Shown piece by piece: positions 54,823 to 63,843 of a DNA stretch of 64,000 nucleotides. The position numbers and the translations under genes are program-made. This DNA comes from Streptomyces sp. NBC_00154 (lineage in GTDB: Bacteria > Actinomycetota > Actinomycetes > Streptomycetales > Streptomycetaceae): NCBI RefSeq assembly GCF_026342835.1, contig NZ_JAPEMI010000001.1, positions 2,796,501-2,860,500 of the forward strand. Reading direction: 5' to 3'. The notes beneath the pieces are model-generated. The model was not told where the DNA came from. It searched no databases and saw only the letters and a list, made by a program, of their open reading frames with translations. How positions within the stretch are numbered: position 1 is the first letter of the stretch; every line of letters begins with the position of its first letter.

Positions 54823-57800
54823 CTAGAACAGGCCCTTGTACCCCTGCCACCCCGTGGTGATCTGCGTGCGCGAGGTGAACGATCCGTTTCCCTTGCCGTC
54901 GTTGCGGTAGAGGTTGCCGGAGGTGTCGCGGACGACCAGGTCACCCTTGCCGTCACCGGTGATGTCACCGACGCCCACCATCGCGTTGTACGTCTTGCCC
55001 CAGGCGGTGAATACGGTGACCCGGTCCTTGAACTGGCCCGCGCCCGTGCCGTCGTAGCGGAAGAGCGTGCCGTCGCTGCGGCGGGCGAGCAGATCTCCGA
55101 AGCCGTCGCCGTTGAGGTCGCCGACACCCGTGATGTGGGTGTACGTGGTCCACGCCGAGCGAATCTTCACCCGGCTCTTGAAGCCGCCGGCGCCGTTGTC
55201 GGCATACAGGTAGACGTCGCCCGTGGAGGCCTGCCGCGCGATGAGGTCCGTACGGCCGTCGCCGGTCAGGTCGCCGGGCGCGGTCAGCACGTTGTACTGC
55301 TGCCAGCCGGTGCTGATGGACGTGTAGGCGCCGCTGGGGCTGTAGCCGCCGCCCGCGCACTTGCCCGTGTAGCGGCGCAGGGTGCCGTCGGGCGTGCGGA
55401 CCAGGAGGTCGTTGCAGCGGTCCTTGGTCAGGTCCCCGAAGGGCACGGCGTAGGTGCCCGCGGGCCAGCCGGAGCCGGACGCCTTGCTGCCGAAGGCGCC
55501 CTTGCCGTCGCCGTAGTGGGTGGTGAGGTAGCCGGAGGAGCTGAGCGTCATCACGTCGCCCGCGCCGCCGTTGAGGTCGTGGTGGCCGCGTGCACCACCG
55601 GCCACCGTGATGCTCCCGGTGAGCTGCAGGGCCGCGCCCTGGCCGTCCTTCGGCGCTGCAGTCAGCGTCCAGGTGTACGTCCCGTCGGTCGCGTACGCCG
55701 CGTCGGAGACCTTGCCGTCCCAGTCGGCGGTCAGCGCGGCGCCGTGCGCGGTGGCGGTGAGCGTCCGCACGGTACGGCCGGCCCTGTCCTTGATCACGAT
55801 CTGTGCGCCGGACACCGCCGGCTTGGACAGCTGCCAGGAGCCGTCCCAGCGAACGTCCGTCGTGGACTTCAGGTCGATGGACGTGTCTGGGTGCGACTCG
55901 ATCTCGGCCAGCGGGGACGTGGGCAGACCGGTGGACTCGGCGTGCACAACGCCCGTGGCCGTGTCCAGCCAGGCGACGCCACCGCCGAACCGGTCGGCCG
56001 TGATCTTCCCGGTGGCACCGGGCAGATCGGCCAGGTCCCGGGTGTCACCGACGGTGCCTGCGGTGAGGTCGGTCAGGCGGACCTTCCCGGCGTCCTTGTC
56101 GAGGCCGAGCAGATAACCGTCGCCCAGCTCACCCACGGCGGGAAGGTCGGCCTTCTGCTTCGTCGTACGGTCGTAGAACCCGGAGCCGGAAGCGCAGTCC
56201 CAGGCGACCCAGCGGCCCACGGCCTGGAGCCGGTTCGGCGTGCAGCCGATGTCGACGGTGTCGGCGGTCTCCTCGGACTTGAGGTCGACGGCCTTGATGG
56301 TGCCGTCGGTGTCGCCCACCGTCCACAGCTTGGTGCCCCACACGGCGCTGCCGCCGCCCACGCGCTCGGAGACAATCTTCGGCCCGCCGCTCGCGGCCAT
56401 GTCCGCCACGTACTGGTGGTCATCGGGGCCGGTGCCCTGCCCGAAGACGACATAGCGGCCGGACGCCGAGAGCAGCTTGCTGCCGTACGTCGTGGGATAG
56501 CCGTTCGGGTCCGGGGGCAGCGTCAGGGACAGCGAGTCCTGCTCCGAGGAGCGCACCTTCAGGACTCCCTTGGAGGTGTCCCGGTACGCAAAGCGGCCGT
56601 CGCCGGTGCCTACGGGGAGCGCGTCCCCGAACCGGCGTACAGTGCTCGCGTCGTCCGTCGCCGCGGGCTCCTGGAGCACCGAACGGTCGCCCGCGGACGG
56701 GCTGTCGCCGAGGTCGAGGGTGCGCTTGAAGATCGAGGGGTAGGGGTTGGTGTCCCACTCGCTCGTCGCCAGCACTCCGGTGGACAGGGCGAGTTCATGC
56801 ACCTGGCCGGCGCGTGCCGGCAGCTCGCGCAGCGTGCTGAGGCCGATCGCGCCGTCGGAGCCGACCGTGGCCTTGCGCACCGCCCAGTGGCCCGCGTCCG
56901 CGCCGCCCGTCACCAGGACGCCGCCGTCGGGCGCCGCCGCCATGGAGAGGGCCGCGTGCGGCAGCAGGGTCTTGGCTTCGCCGCCGCCGATGGGCAGCGC
57001 CCGCAACTCCCCGCCCTGGCGTAGCTGGTACTCGTCGCCGGGTTGCTGTGGCGAATAACCCGTGGCGGCAAGAACGTAGTCGCCGAGCACCGCCACGGTG
57101 GCCGGGTACTCGCGGCTGCCCGCCACGTCGACCGTCGTCTCGGCGCCGTCGAGTGCGTCCCGGCGCAGCAGATGCACCTTGTCGTCGCCGGACTCGCTGT
57201 CGTACCAGCCCACGTACGTGTCGGAGAGCACGACCTGCAGCTGCGCGCTCGCCCACGCGGTCGGGAAGGCCAGGGTCGCGCGCCCGGTGTCCAGGTCGAC
57301 GAGCGTGATCTGCTGGCCACCAGTGATGGGGGTGCGCAGGGCGATGGTGTGCCCATCGGCGCCGACCGCCCACGCGGATGCCGGCACGGCACCGGTCACC
57401 GTGGTGTCCGTGAGCTCGCCGCCGTCCGGCTTGCGCAGCACGTGCAGCGCTTCGATGGCGCCGGTGTCCTTCGAGGTGGCGGTGAGGACGGCGCCGCCCG
57501 TGGCGCCGAGATAGATGTGCCCGTCGGGCAGCGTGAACGTCGTCGACGCACCCGCCTTGAGGTCCTTCAGCTCGACTGTGCGGGACGCTTTCGTGTACAG
57601 GGCAACGACGTCCGAGGCCGAGCCGTCCACCCGCACTCCGGAATCGGCGGGGTCGGAGCCGACGGCCTGTGCGTCGCCGCTCTGTGGGATCCACCGGTAA
57701 CCGCCCATGGGCCCCAAGCCGGTGTTGTACGCGTCGCCCTCCTGCTCCTCCCTGGCGAGGAAGCCCGAAGTGCCCGCATCGTGCACGGTGTTCTTCAGCG

Positions 57801-57963
57801 GTGCGAACCGGTCGGGGACCGGGATCGTCAGGGCGGCCGGCTCGGCCTGGGCGCCCTGGAGGAGAAACGGAGCTGCGCCGCCGGCCACAGCGAGGGCGGC
57901 GGCCGTCGCGATGCCCGTGCGTATGAGTTTGCTTCTGCGACCATGCGAATGGCGTGCTGCCAC
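54823..57963 (-). CDS. Large secreted FG-GAP/VCBS propeller protein
   Basis: The 1046-residue protein starts at GTG 57963 with a GGAGGT site 4 nt upstream and has a signal peptide (IRTGIATAAALAVAGGAAPF). Residues 45-780 contain WD/Kelch-like strand repeats. An Ig-like segment (about 780-860) holds GAQIVIKDRAGRTVRTLTAT. The C-terminal 190 residues are FG-GAP blades (DLTKDRCNDLLVRTPDGTLR, DLTGDGRTDLIARQ, DLNGDGFGDLLARRSDGTLF, DITGDGKGDLVVRDTSGNLY). It is likely an extracellular binding protein. The stop codon TAG lies in the CTAG duplicated by the IS insertion. Confidence 0.85.
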   Translation of the reverse strand: MAARHSHGRRSKLIRTGIATAAALAVAGGAAPFLLQGAQAEPAALTIPVPDRFAPLKNTVHDAGTSGFLAREEQEGDAYNTGLGPMGGYRWIPQSGDAQAVGSDPADSGVRVDGSASDVVALYTKASRTVELKDLKAGASTTFTLPDGHIYLGATGGAVLTATSKDTGAIEALHVLRKPDGGELTDTTVTGAVPASAWAVGADGHTIALRTPITGGQQITLVDLDTGRATLAFPTAWASAQLQVVLSDTYVGWYDSESGDDKVHLLRRDALDGAETTVDVAGSREYPATVAVLGDYVLAATGYSPQQPGDEYQLRQGGELRALPIGGGEAKTLLPHAALSMAAAPDGGVLVTGGADAGHWAVRKATVGSDGAIGLSTLRELPARAGQVHELALSTGVLATSEWDTNPYPSIFKRTLDLGDSPSAGDRSVLQEPAATDDASTVRRFGDALPVGTGDGRFAYRDTSKGVLKVRSSEQDSLSLTLPPDPNGYPTTYGSKLLSASGRYVVFGQGTGPDDHQYVADMAASGGPKIVSERVGGGSAVWGTKLWTVGDTDGTIKAVDLKSEETADTVDIGCTPNRLQAVGRWVAWDCASGSGFYDRTTKQKADLPAVGELGDGYLLGLDKDAGKVRLTDLTAGTVGDTRDLADLPGATGKITADRFGGGVAWLDTATGVVHAESTGLPTSPLAEIESHPDTSIDLKSTTDVRWDGSWQLSKPAVSGAQIVIKDRAGRTVRTLTATAHGAALTADWDGKVSDAAYATDGTYTWTLTAAPKDGQGAALQLTGSITVAGGARGHHDLNGGAGDVMTLSSSGYLTTHYGDGKGAFGSKASGSGWPAGTYAVPFGDLTKDRCNDLLVRTPDGTLRRYTGKCAGGGYSPSGAYTSISTGWQQYNVLTAPGDLTGDGRTDLIARQASTGDVYLYADNGAGGFKSRVKIRSAWTTYTHITGVGDLNGDGFGDLLARRSDGTLFRYDGTGAGQFKDRVTVFTAWGKTYNAMVGVGDITGDGKGDLVVRDTSGNLYRNDGKGNGSFTSRTQITTGWQGYKGLF

Positions 57964-58295
57964 GCATACCTCCAACTGACTGGTAGTGGGGAGACGGCTC
58001 GACGCGGGCACCGACGGACAGGCGCATACGGCGCGTATCGACGTGATGCGATGCGGAGCAGACCTCCGGAGGCCGCGAAAGCTAACACAGGAAGTACACG
58101 GAATTCGAACGTGCCCGCGAATCGTTCGTCAGCGGCTAAACGGTTGGCGACACCGCCGTGTGACGTTTGAGCATGGCGTCGCGCTGTGTACTTCGGGCAG
58201 CCGATGTGGCAGCTGCGCTCAAGCCCACAGATGTGGTGACTGGTGCGCTGGAGTTGGTGCAGACCATGTACATCGAGATGCCAGGGCGGGAATCT
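57964..58295. other. Divergent promoter region between two exported FG-GAP genes
   Basis: The two genes are transcribed away from each other. The region holds the GGAGGT site of the left gene and several possible starts for the right gene. No clear operator was seen. Confidence 0.45.
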
Positions 58296-60878
58296 GTGTC
58301 GAACAGCAGTAATACAGGGTTGGGCAGACGTCGGCTGCCGCAGCGAAGAATGCGCAGGATCGTCCTGCCCTCCCTCGCCACGGCGCTGATCGGTTCCGGC
58401 GCGCTGGCCGCCCTGGCCATCGGCACCACTTCCTCGCCCGAGGACTCGCAGCGCGAGGTTCGTCCCGCCGCCGTCCGCACCCTGGCCCTGGAGGGTTCGT
58501 CCGCGACGGCGCGTGGGCGGCAGCAGACCACCACCGAGGATTTCTCGATGGTGGCCGTGAGCTGGCCCTCGGCCAAGACGCGGCTCAGCGGCGAGGTGGA
58601 GATCCGCACGCATGCCGCCGGCAGCAGCACCTGGAGTGGCTGGCGCGGGCTCGAGATCGCTGACACGCCGCCCGACTTGGGGCGTGACGGCTCGGGCAAA
58701 GGCATGCGCGGCAGCACCGAGCCGCTGTGGGTGGGCCCGTCGAACGGCATCGAGGCCCGGGTGAGCGGCAAACGATCCCTGCCCGCGTCGATGCGTCTGG
58801 ACCTGGTCGACCCCGGGACGGGCGGGTCCCCCGCCGCGGACAGCGAACTCGCCGCGTTCACCGCCGAGAGCGCGAGCCCGTCGCCGTCGCCGACCTCGGT
58901 GACCGGGCCGCGTTGCCTGGACGGCCTGTCGACTGCGCCCGCGACGCCGGCCACCGGGCCTGTCCCCAAGCCGGCGATCATCTCCCGCGCCGCCTGGGGC
59001 GCGGACGAGTCGATCGTGCAGTGCCCGACCGTCTACAGCCCGGCAGTCAAGGCCGTCGTGGTTCATCACGAGGCAGGCAGTAACAGCTACAGCTGTGCGC
59101 AGTCCGCAGCCATGGTCCGGTCCATCCAGGCCTTCCACGTCAAGACCCAGGGCTGGGGCGACATCGGGTACAACTTCGTCGTCGACAAGTGCGGGCAGAT
59201 CTTCGAGGGCAGCAAGGGCGGTGTCGACAAGCCGGTCAAGGCCCGGCACACCCTCGGCTTCAATCCCGACACGGTCGGCATCTCTCTGCTGGGCAACATG
59301 GAGACCGCCAAGCCCACTACGGCCGCGCTCGCCGCGATCTCCCGTATCGCCGGGTGGAAGCTCGGCCTGTACGGCGCGGACCCGCTGTCGAAAACGACGC
59401 TGACCGCCGAGTTCGACAACGGCCGCTACACCGCGGGCCAGCAGGTCGAGACCGACCGCATCACCAGCCACCAGGACCTCATGGCGACCGCCTGCCCTGG
59501 TGCCAACCTGCACGACCGACTCGCCGACCTGCGAGCACTGACCACCTCACCCACCGCTTCCGCCGCCCGCCCCACCGCGGACCTGGGCCGCGACGGCGTC
59601 AGCGACCTCGTCGCCGGTATGCCGAAGAACGCGAGCGGCAGCCTCACCGTCGTCCCCGGCTCGCTCACGGGACCCTCTGCAGCCGCCAGGAAGACGCTGA
59701 CCCAGGCCAGTTCGGGCGTCCCGGGCACGGCGGAGAGCGGCGACTCGTTCGGCGCCGCCACGGCAGTGGGCGACATCAACGGGGACGGCTACGCGGACCT
59801 CGCCATCGGAGCACCCGGTGAGGACGACACCTCCGGCAACGCCGACCGCGGCGCCGTCACCGTCCTCTACGGCCCCGGCCTCACCTCAGGCCTCTCGTAC
59901 ACCACGGTCGGCACGACCGCGGCGGGCGCCAAGCTCGGTTCCGCCGTCACCGTCGGCGACTTCAACGCCGACGGCAAAGCCGACGTCTTCTCCGCGGGCA
60001 CCGGCAACGGCGGCAGCTGGAACACCCACCTGCCCGGCACCACCACGCAGTACGGCACCCTGACCACGGCCACCACCCCACTCGCCTACGAGGACGCCGC
60101 ATCCGGCGACTTCAACCGCGACGGCTACGCGGACGTCGCCCTCACCTACCGTGACGCCGCCGGCATCGGCCGCCTCGTCTGGTTCAAGGGTGGCACCAGC
60201 GGCCTCACCAAGGTCGGCGTCCTGTCCGTCAAGGGCGGCCGCTCCCTCGCCGCCGGCGACATCAACGGCGACGGCATCGACGACATCGCCGTCGGTCAGC
60301 CCTACACCTCCGAGTCCGGCGCGCACGCGGGCGGCCAGGTCACCGCCCTCTACGGCACCGCCGGCACGGGCCTGACCTCCACCGGCGCGACGGTCATCCA
60401 CCAGGACACCTCCGGCGTGCCGGGCGCGGCCGAGTCCGGCGACGCCATGGGCGCCGCCGTCTCGGTCGGCGACTACAACGCCGACGGTTACGCGGACGTC
60501 CTGACCGGCGCCCCGAACGAGGACATCACCCGCAACTCGGTGAACGAATCCGACGCCGGCACATCGGTCCTCCTCAAGGGCAGCTCGACAGGACTCACCG
60601 GAACCGGCGCCCAGGCCATCTCGCAGGACACCAGCGGCGTCCCCGGCTCCACCGAGACAGGCGACAACCTGGGCTCGTCCGTCTCTCTCACGGATCTCTC
60701 CGGCTACGGCCGCGCCGACCTGACGATCGGCGCGGCGGGCGAAGACACGGGCAACGGCGCACTCCTGGCCATCCCGAGCAACAGCACCGGCCTGGGCCTG
60801 TCCACGTCCACCTACTACGGATCGACCCAGCTCGGCACACCGGCCGGGGCTCACCTGGGAACAACCGTGACCCCATAA
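58296..60878 (+). CDS. Secreted PGRP/amidase_2 protein with FG-GAP propeller
   Basis: The 860-residue protein has a signal/anchor segment (IVLPSLATALIGSGALAALA). A peptidoglycan-recognition N-acetylmuramoyl-L-alanine amidase domain lies at about 230-420: RAAWGADESI, VVVHHEAGSNSYSCAQSAAM, GDIGYNFVVDKCGQIFEGSK, HTLGFNPDTVGISLLGN and SHQDLMATACPG, with zinc-ligand His and Cys positions present. Seven FG-GAP blades follow (DINGDGYADLAIGAPGEDD, DFNADGKADVF, DINGDGIDDIAVGQPY and others). It probably cleaves or binds cell-wall peptide links outside the cell. The GTG at 58296 follows a GGGCGGG site; ATGs at 58266 and 58278 are alternatives. Confidence 0.88.
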   Translation: MSNSSNTGLGRRRLPQRRMRRIVLPSLATALIGSGALAALAIGTTSSPEDSQREVRPAAVRTLALEGSSATARGRQQTTTEDFSMVAVSWPSAKTRLSGEVEIRTHAAGSSTWSGWRGLEIADTPPDLGRDGSGKGMRGSTEPLWVGPSNGIEARVSGKRSLPASMRLDLVDPGTGGSPAADSELAAFTAESASPSPSPTSVTGPRCLDGLSTAPATPATGPVPKPAIISRAAWGADESIVQCPTVYSPAVKAVVVHHEAGSNSYSCAQSAAMVRSIQAFHVKTQGWGDIGYNFVVDKCGQIFEGSKGGVDKPVKARHTLGFNPDTVGISLLGNMETAKPTTAALAAISRIAGWKLGLYGADPLSKTTLTAEFDNGRYTAGQQVETDRITSHQDLMATACPGANLHDRLADLRALTTSPTASAARPTADLGRDGVSDLVAGMPKNASGSLTVVPGSLTGPSAAARKTLTQASSGVPGTAESGDSFGAATAVGDINGDGYADLAIGAPGEDDTSGNADRGAVTVLYGPGLTSGLSYTTVGTTAAGAKLGSAVTVGDFNADGKADVFSAGTGNGGSWNTHLPGTTTQYGTLTTATTPLAYEDAASGDFNRDGYADVALTYRDAAGIGRLVWFKGGTSGLTKVGVLSVKGGRSLAAGDINGDGIDDIAVGQPYTSESGAHAGGQVTALYGTAGTGLTSTGATVIHQDTSGVPGAAESGDAMGAAVSVGDYNADGYADVLTGAPNEDITRNSVNESDAGTSVLLKGSSTGLTGTGAQAISQDTSGVPGSTETGDNLGSSVSLTDLSGYGRADLTIGAAGEDTGNGALLAIPSNSTGLGLSTSTYYGSTQLGTPAGAHLGTTVTP

Positions 60879-61029
60879 GCACCACCTCTTGCGTCCGCGT
60901 GGCACGGCAACGACCACGCTGCCGCGCAGACATCGCAGCCGGATTGGTGGGCGGTTCGGTCTCCAACCGGACCGCCCACCCCAGCAACGCGAGCAGCGAT
61001 CGCTAGCGCCTTCCTTCTCGCAGAAACGC

Positions 61030-61057
61030 GCACCACGTCGCACCACCTCCGCACCAT
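61030..61057. other. Candidate integrase arm sites left of att copy 4
   Basis: GCACCAC-GTC-GCACCAC-CTCC-GCACCAT, period 10-11 bp. It uses the same heptamer as the set right of att copy 3 (50676-50704), the other end of element III. Confidence 0.6.
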
Positions 61058-61171
61058 CTGCGGCGGAGAACCACGGTCAACAGCGGTAAACCCACCGTCG
61101 CGCGAAGCGAGCACTCGACGGTATCCGTGCAGGCCAGAGCGCCGCGCCCACACCGGGACTTCTTCTCAGGA

Positions 61172-61264
61172 TTCCCAAGCTCACAGCGCGAGTTCGATTC
61201 TCGTCACCCGCTCCATGCAAAAGCCCCAGGCCATCGGCCCGGGGCTTCTTTGTTGTCTGGACCA
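61172..61264 (+). repeat. att copy 4
   Basis: The tRNA-Gly 3' half (TTCCCAAGCTCACAGCGCG to CTCCA, one change in the variable region), hairpin and TTTGTTGTCTGGACCAG. It is the right end of element III. A further integrase remnant starts 2 bp beyond. Confidence 0.9.
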
Positions 61265-61266
61265 GT

Positions 61267-61648
61267 TCAAGCGTCCCGCACCAGATCCGCACCAGAAGGC
61301 TTCTCCACGGCCTTCTCGCGGGCGGACCGCACGAGCTCATCCAGCCCGCTCGCGACCTCCTGCTGTCGCTCAAGATCCGAATGCTGATAGATCAGCGCGG
61401 CCTTCTCCGACGACTGCCCGGCGCGGACCATCGTGTCCTTGAGCGTGGCCCCGGACCGGGTGGCCAAGGTGTGTCCGGTGTGACGAAGGTCGTAGAAGCG
61501 GAAGCCGTCCGGCATCCCGACGAGCACACGGGCGCGGCGCCATTTCCGCCCGAAGGTGGAACGCCGGAACGGCTTGCCCTTCTCCCCCACGAACAGAAGC
61601 CCGTCCGGTCCCTTCTCCGCATACCAGTCGAGGTGACGTCGGAGGCCC
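61267..61648 (-). pseudogene. Truncated integrase 4 (C-terminal part)
   Basis: Only the catalytic C-terminus remains: RRHLDWYAEKGPDGLLFVG, FRFYDLRHTGHTLATRSG, RAGQSSEKAALIYQHS and a natural end V-R-D-A-stop. The N-terminal and core domains are missing beyond about 61648. It shows that a fourth element once lay to the right, of which no right att copy is visible in the window. Heptamers GCACCAG-ATCC-GCACCAG (61278-61295) lie in its 3' end. Confidence 0.88.
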
Positions 61649-61828
61649 CAGTGCCCAGTCAGTCGAGGGACGGGACGGGTTGACCGAGCTCAACGGCTTC
61701 CCGTGATCGACCTGATAACGATGAGGCCAGACCGCAAAGCCTTTGTGCCTCACGGGCCGCTGTCCTGAACCGGCGGACAGCGCTCCGCTGCTTGAGCCCG
61801 GCTATAGAGCCTCGCTGACCTTCGTGAG

Positions 61829-62267
61829 TCAGCGCCCGTAGATGTGGCCGCGTACTAGCGGGTCGTGCTCCAAGATGAAGTCGGATACCTCCCAGAAATC
61901 CGACAACCTCGAGTGCTGGAGAGCAAGCCTCGCGATCGAGCTTGGTGCCAAACAGTGGACCGTCGGGGTGCGCGAGCCCGGCAGTCACCAAGGTCGAAGC
62001 CGGGGTGTTCTGCCCAGCCACTGGACCGACGCGGCAGGCGAACGAAACGTGATCGGCCCGCTGTTCAGCTCCAGCACCCCAGGTCCCGAAGATCACGTCG
62101 ATCCAGGCATCGTGATCCCTGTCCTTGTGGTGGTAGCAGTTCGCGAAGTAGACGGCATACGCCGCACCGCCAGCGTGGATGAAGTTCCACGCCCGTTCAA
62201 TCGGAGCTTGGCAGCAGTCACACTGGGACTCGCGGGTCTGCCGGTCCGGGCCAAAGGTCAGTGACAT
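61829..62267 (-). pseudogene. Frameshifted Cys/His-containing hypothetical gene
   Basis: From ATG 62267 the frame reads MSLTFGPDRQTRESQCDCCQ with C-D-C-C-Q, a possible zinc site together with C-Y-H-H-K-D further on. Near 61925 it loses register; the next frame continues sensibly as RLSDFWEVSDFILEHDPLVR and ends at a TGA at 61829-61831. One base gained or lost, or a sequencing error, explains this. The N-terminal half alone is open to 61659. Family not recognised. Confidence 0.55.
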
Positions 62268-62431
62268 GCCGGACATCATGCGACACGATCGATCACCCCG
62301 AAGCAGGAGCTGTTGCTGTGCCCCATCCATGCCCGACCGGACGGGAAGCCACGGGGAACAGCGGTCGCCGACGGGCACCGGTTAGCAGAACGGCCCCTGA
62401 CCGAGTTGCCTGGTCAGGAGCCGTTTACCTG

Positions 62432-62493
62432 CGGTGGGTGTGGGATTTGAACCCACGGTGACATCGCTGCCACGACAGTTTTCAAGACCGATC
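62432..62493 (-). tRNA. Partial tRNA-Ser(TGA) relic, 3' part only
   Basis: On the minus strand the sequence has a TCTTGAAAACTG anticodon loop (TGA), a long variable arm (CGTGGCAGCGATGTCACC), the T arm GTGGG-TTCAAAT-CCCAC and the acceptor 3' strand ACCCACC. No matching 5' acceptor (GGTGGGT) or D arm exists upstream. One anticodon-stem pair is broken. It is the shape of an att remnant from an element specific for tRNA-Ser. Confidence 0.75.
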
Positions 62494-62904
62494 CGTCAGG
62501 TCAGCGCTTGGCCCCGTGACCTCGGACTACGCTCCAAAGTGGTCTGACCGACCGTCATCTTGGCCACAGGTGCGCACTCCTTCTCTGCGGCCCAGATGCC
62601 GTCTTGGGTGGCGCACGCATTCCAACTCTGCACGGCCCCTTTCGTCCTGCGTCACGGTCGTCCGTGGGCCGGTCCCCTGAACTGCCTGCAGGAGAGCTGA
62701 ACGGCCGCGAACGGCGACGAATGAGACTGTCCGTGAGACTGCTTGCCCGCTCGGCCGGCAGTCGAGACCTCGCAGCACGTTCAACTCAGGACGCGTGGGC
62801 TGACACCCGCTTCGGGAGCGAGATGCGGCCATGCTCTTGGAGGCCGGCCCCTGCCGCGGCCGCGCGCCACATGACCACGGTCGGGTTGTCGTGCCGGGGG
62901 ACCG
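62494..62904. other. Gap without a recognisable gene
   Basis: Short open frames here show no family signature or codon-position bias consistent with one frame. No terminator-grade hairpin was noticed. Confidence 0.45.
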
Positions 62905-63843
62905 CTACTGAACGGCGACGTAGTCACCCGTGGCCTTGACGGCCGGGGTGGTGGAGGTGCCGAGGAAGGAGTAGCGCCAGTAGCCCGAGTAGGTGGCGGT
63001 GTACGTGGTCTTCAGCGAGCCCGTGGAGGACGACGTGACCGTCTTCAGGTAGGTCGTCGGGTACGACGACGAGCTGCTCTTGCGGAACTGCAGCTTCACC
63101 GGCTGGACGGTGTAGCCGGCGTACTTGTGGGTGTCCCAGTTCGCGCGGGTCAGGGCGCCCGTAATGGTGAGCGTGCCGCCCTTCTTCACCGGCTCCGGCG
63201 ACGCGTTGACCGTGAGCTTGGAGTAGCGCTGGAGGGCGTTGGAGGACACGGCGTCCTGGTACGCGGTGCCGACCTTGCTCCAGTCGGCGTTCGGGTCGTT
63301 GGGGTCCTGGCCGTTGTAGGCGATGGCGAACGCCTCGCCGGTCCAGTGGGCACCGGCGTCGGTGTTGGTCAGCTCCTCCTGCGGGTTGATGTCGATGCTG
63401 CCCTTGCAGTTCGCGACGGTCGACGAGGCGGCCGTGCAGGTCGCCGGAACGTCGCCGAACAGGAAGTTCCCGTCGTCCGTGTTGCGGTAGAGGTCGATGC
63501 CCGAGACGAAGTCGTCGGCGGTGGGGTCCGCGTCCGAGCCGTGGGTGAAGGTGAAGCTGTACGAGACGTGGACCGTGTTGGTGGTGCCGACGACGATCGC
63601 CGACTTGCTGCTGTTCACCTCGATGTTCGAGAAGGTGGCGTTCAGCTCGTACGGGTCGCCGGAGTCGGCGGCCGTCAGCGAGCGGGCCTGCATGCCCGAC
63701 TGGTGGCCCGAGGCCTGCTGCGCGAGCTTATGGGCCTGCGCCAGGCCCGTTCCGTCGGTCGCCTGCGCGGCCGGCACGGCGAAAGCGGCCAGGGCGAGAG
63801 CGCCGGAGACCGTCGCGGCGGCCAGGGTGGCACGTATGCGCAT
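62905..63843 (-). CDS. Secreted calcium-dependent-looking beta-rich protein
   Basis: The 312-residue protein has a signal peptide (ATVSGALALAAFAVPAAQA). The mature part is Ser/Thr/Asn-rich with Ig-like strands: ELNATFSNIEVNSSKSAIVV, VHVSYSFTFTHGSDADPTAD, LTVNASPEPVKKGGTLTITG and TYSGYWRYSFLGTSTT. C-T-A-A-S-S-T-V-A-N-C can form a disulfide. The last 100 residues resemble bacterial Ig-like repeats for binding extracellular ligands. Such proteins are common in Streptomyces secretomes, but this one is not assigned. A GAACACATG leader precedes the start. Confidence 0.75.
   Translation of the reverse strand: MRIRATLAAATVSGALALAAFAVPAAQATDGTGLAQAHKLAQQASGHQSGMQARSLTAADSGDPYELNATFSNIEVNSSKSAIVVGTTNTVHVSYSFTFTHGSDADPTADDFVSGIDLYRNTDDGNFLFGDVPATCTAASSTVANCKGSIDINPQEELTNTDAGAHWTGEAFAIAYNGQDPNDPNADWSKVGTAYQDAVSSNALQRYSKLTVNASPEPVKKGGTLTITGALTRANWDTHKYAGYTVQPVKLQFRKSSSSSYPTTYLKTVTSSSTGSLKTTYTATYSGYWRYSFLGTSTTPAVKATGDYVAVQ

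Noticed and set aside
53061..55127. Transposase frame extended to 55127 with DGDG-like repeats
   Set aside because: The extra part is an out-of-frame reading of the neighbouring FG-GAP gene beyond the IS inverted repeat.
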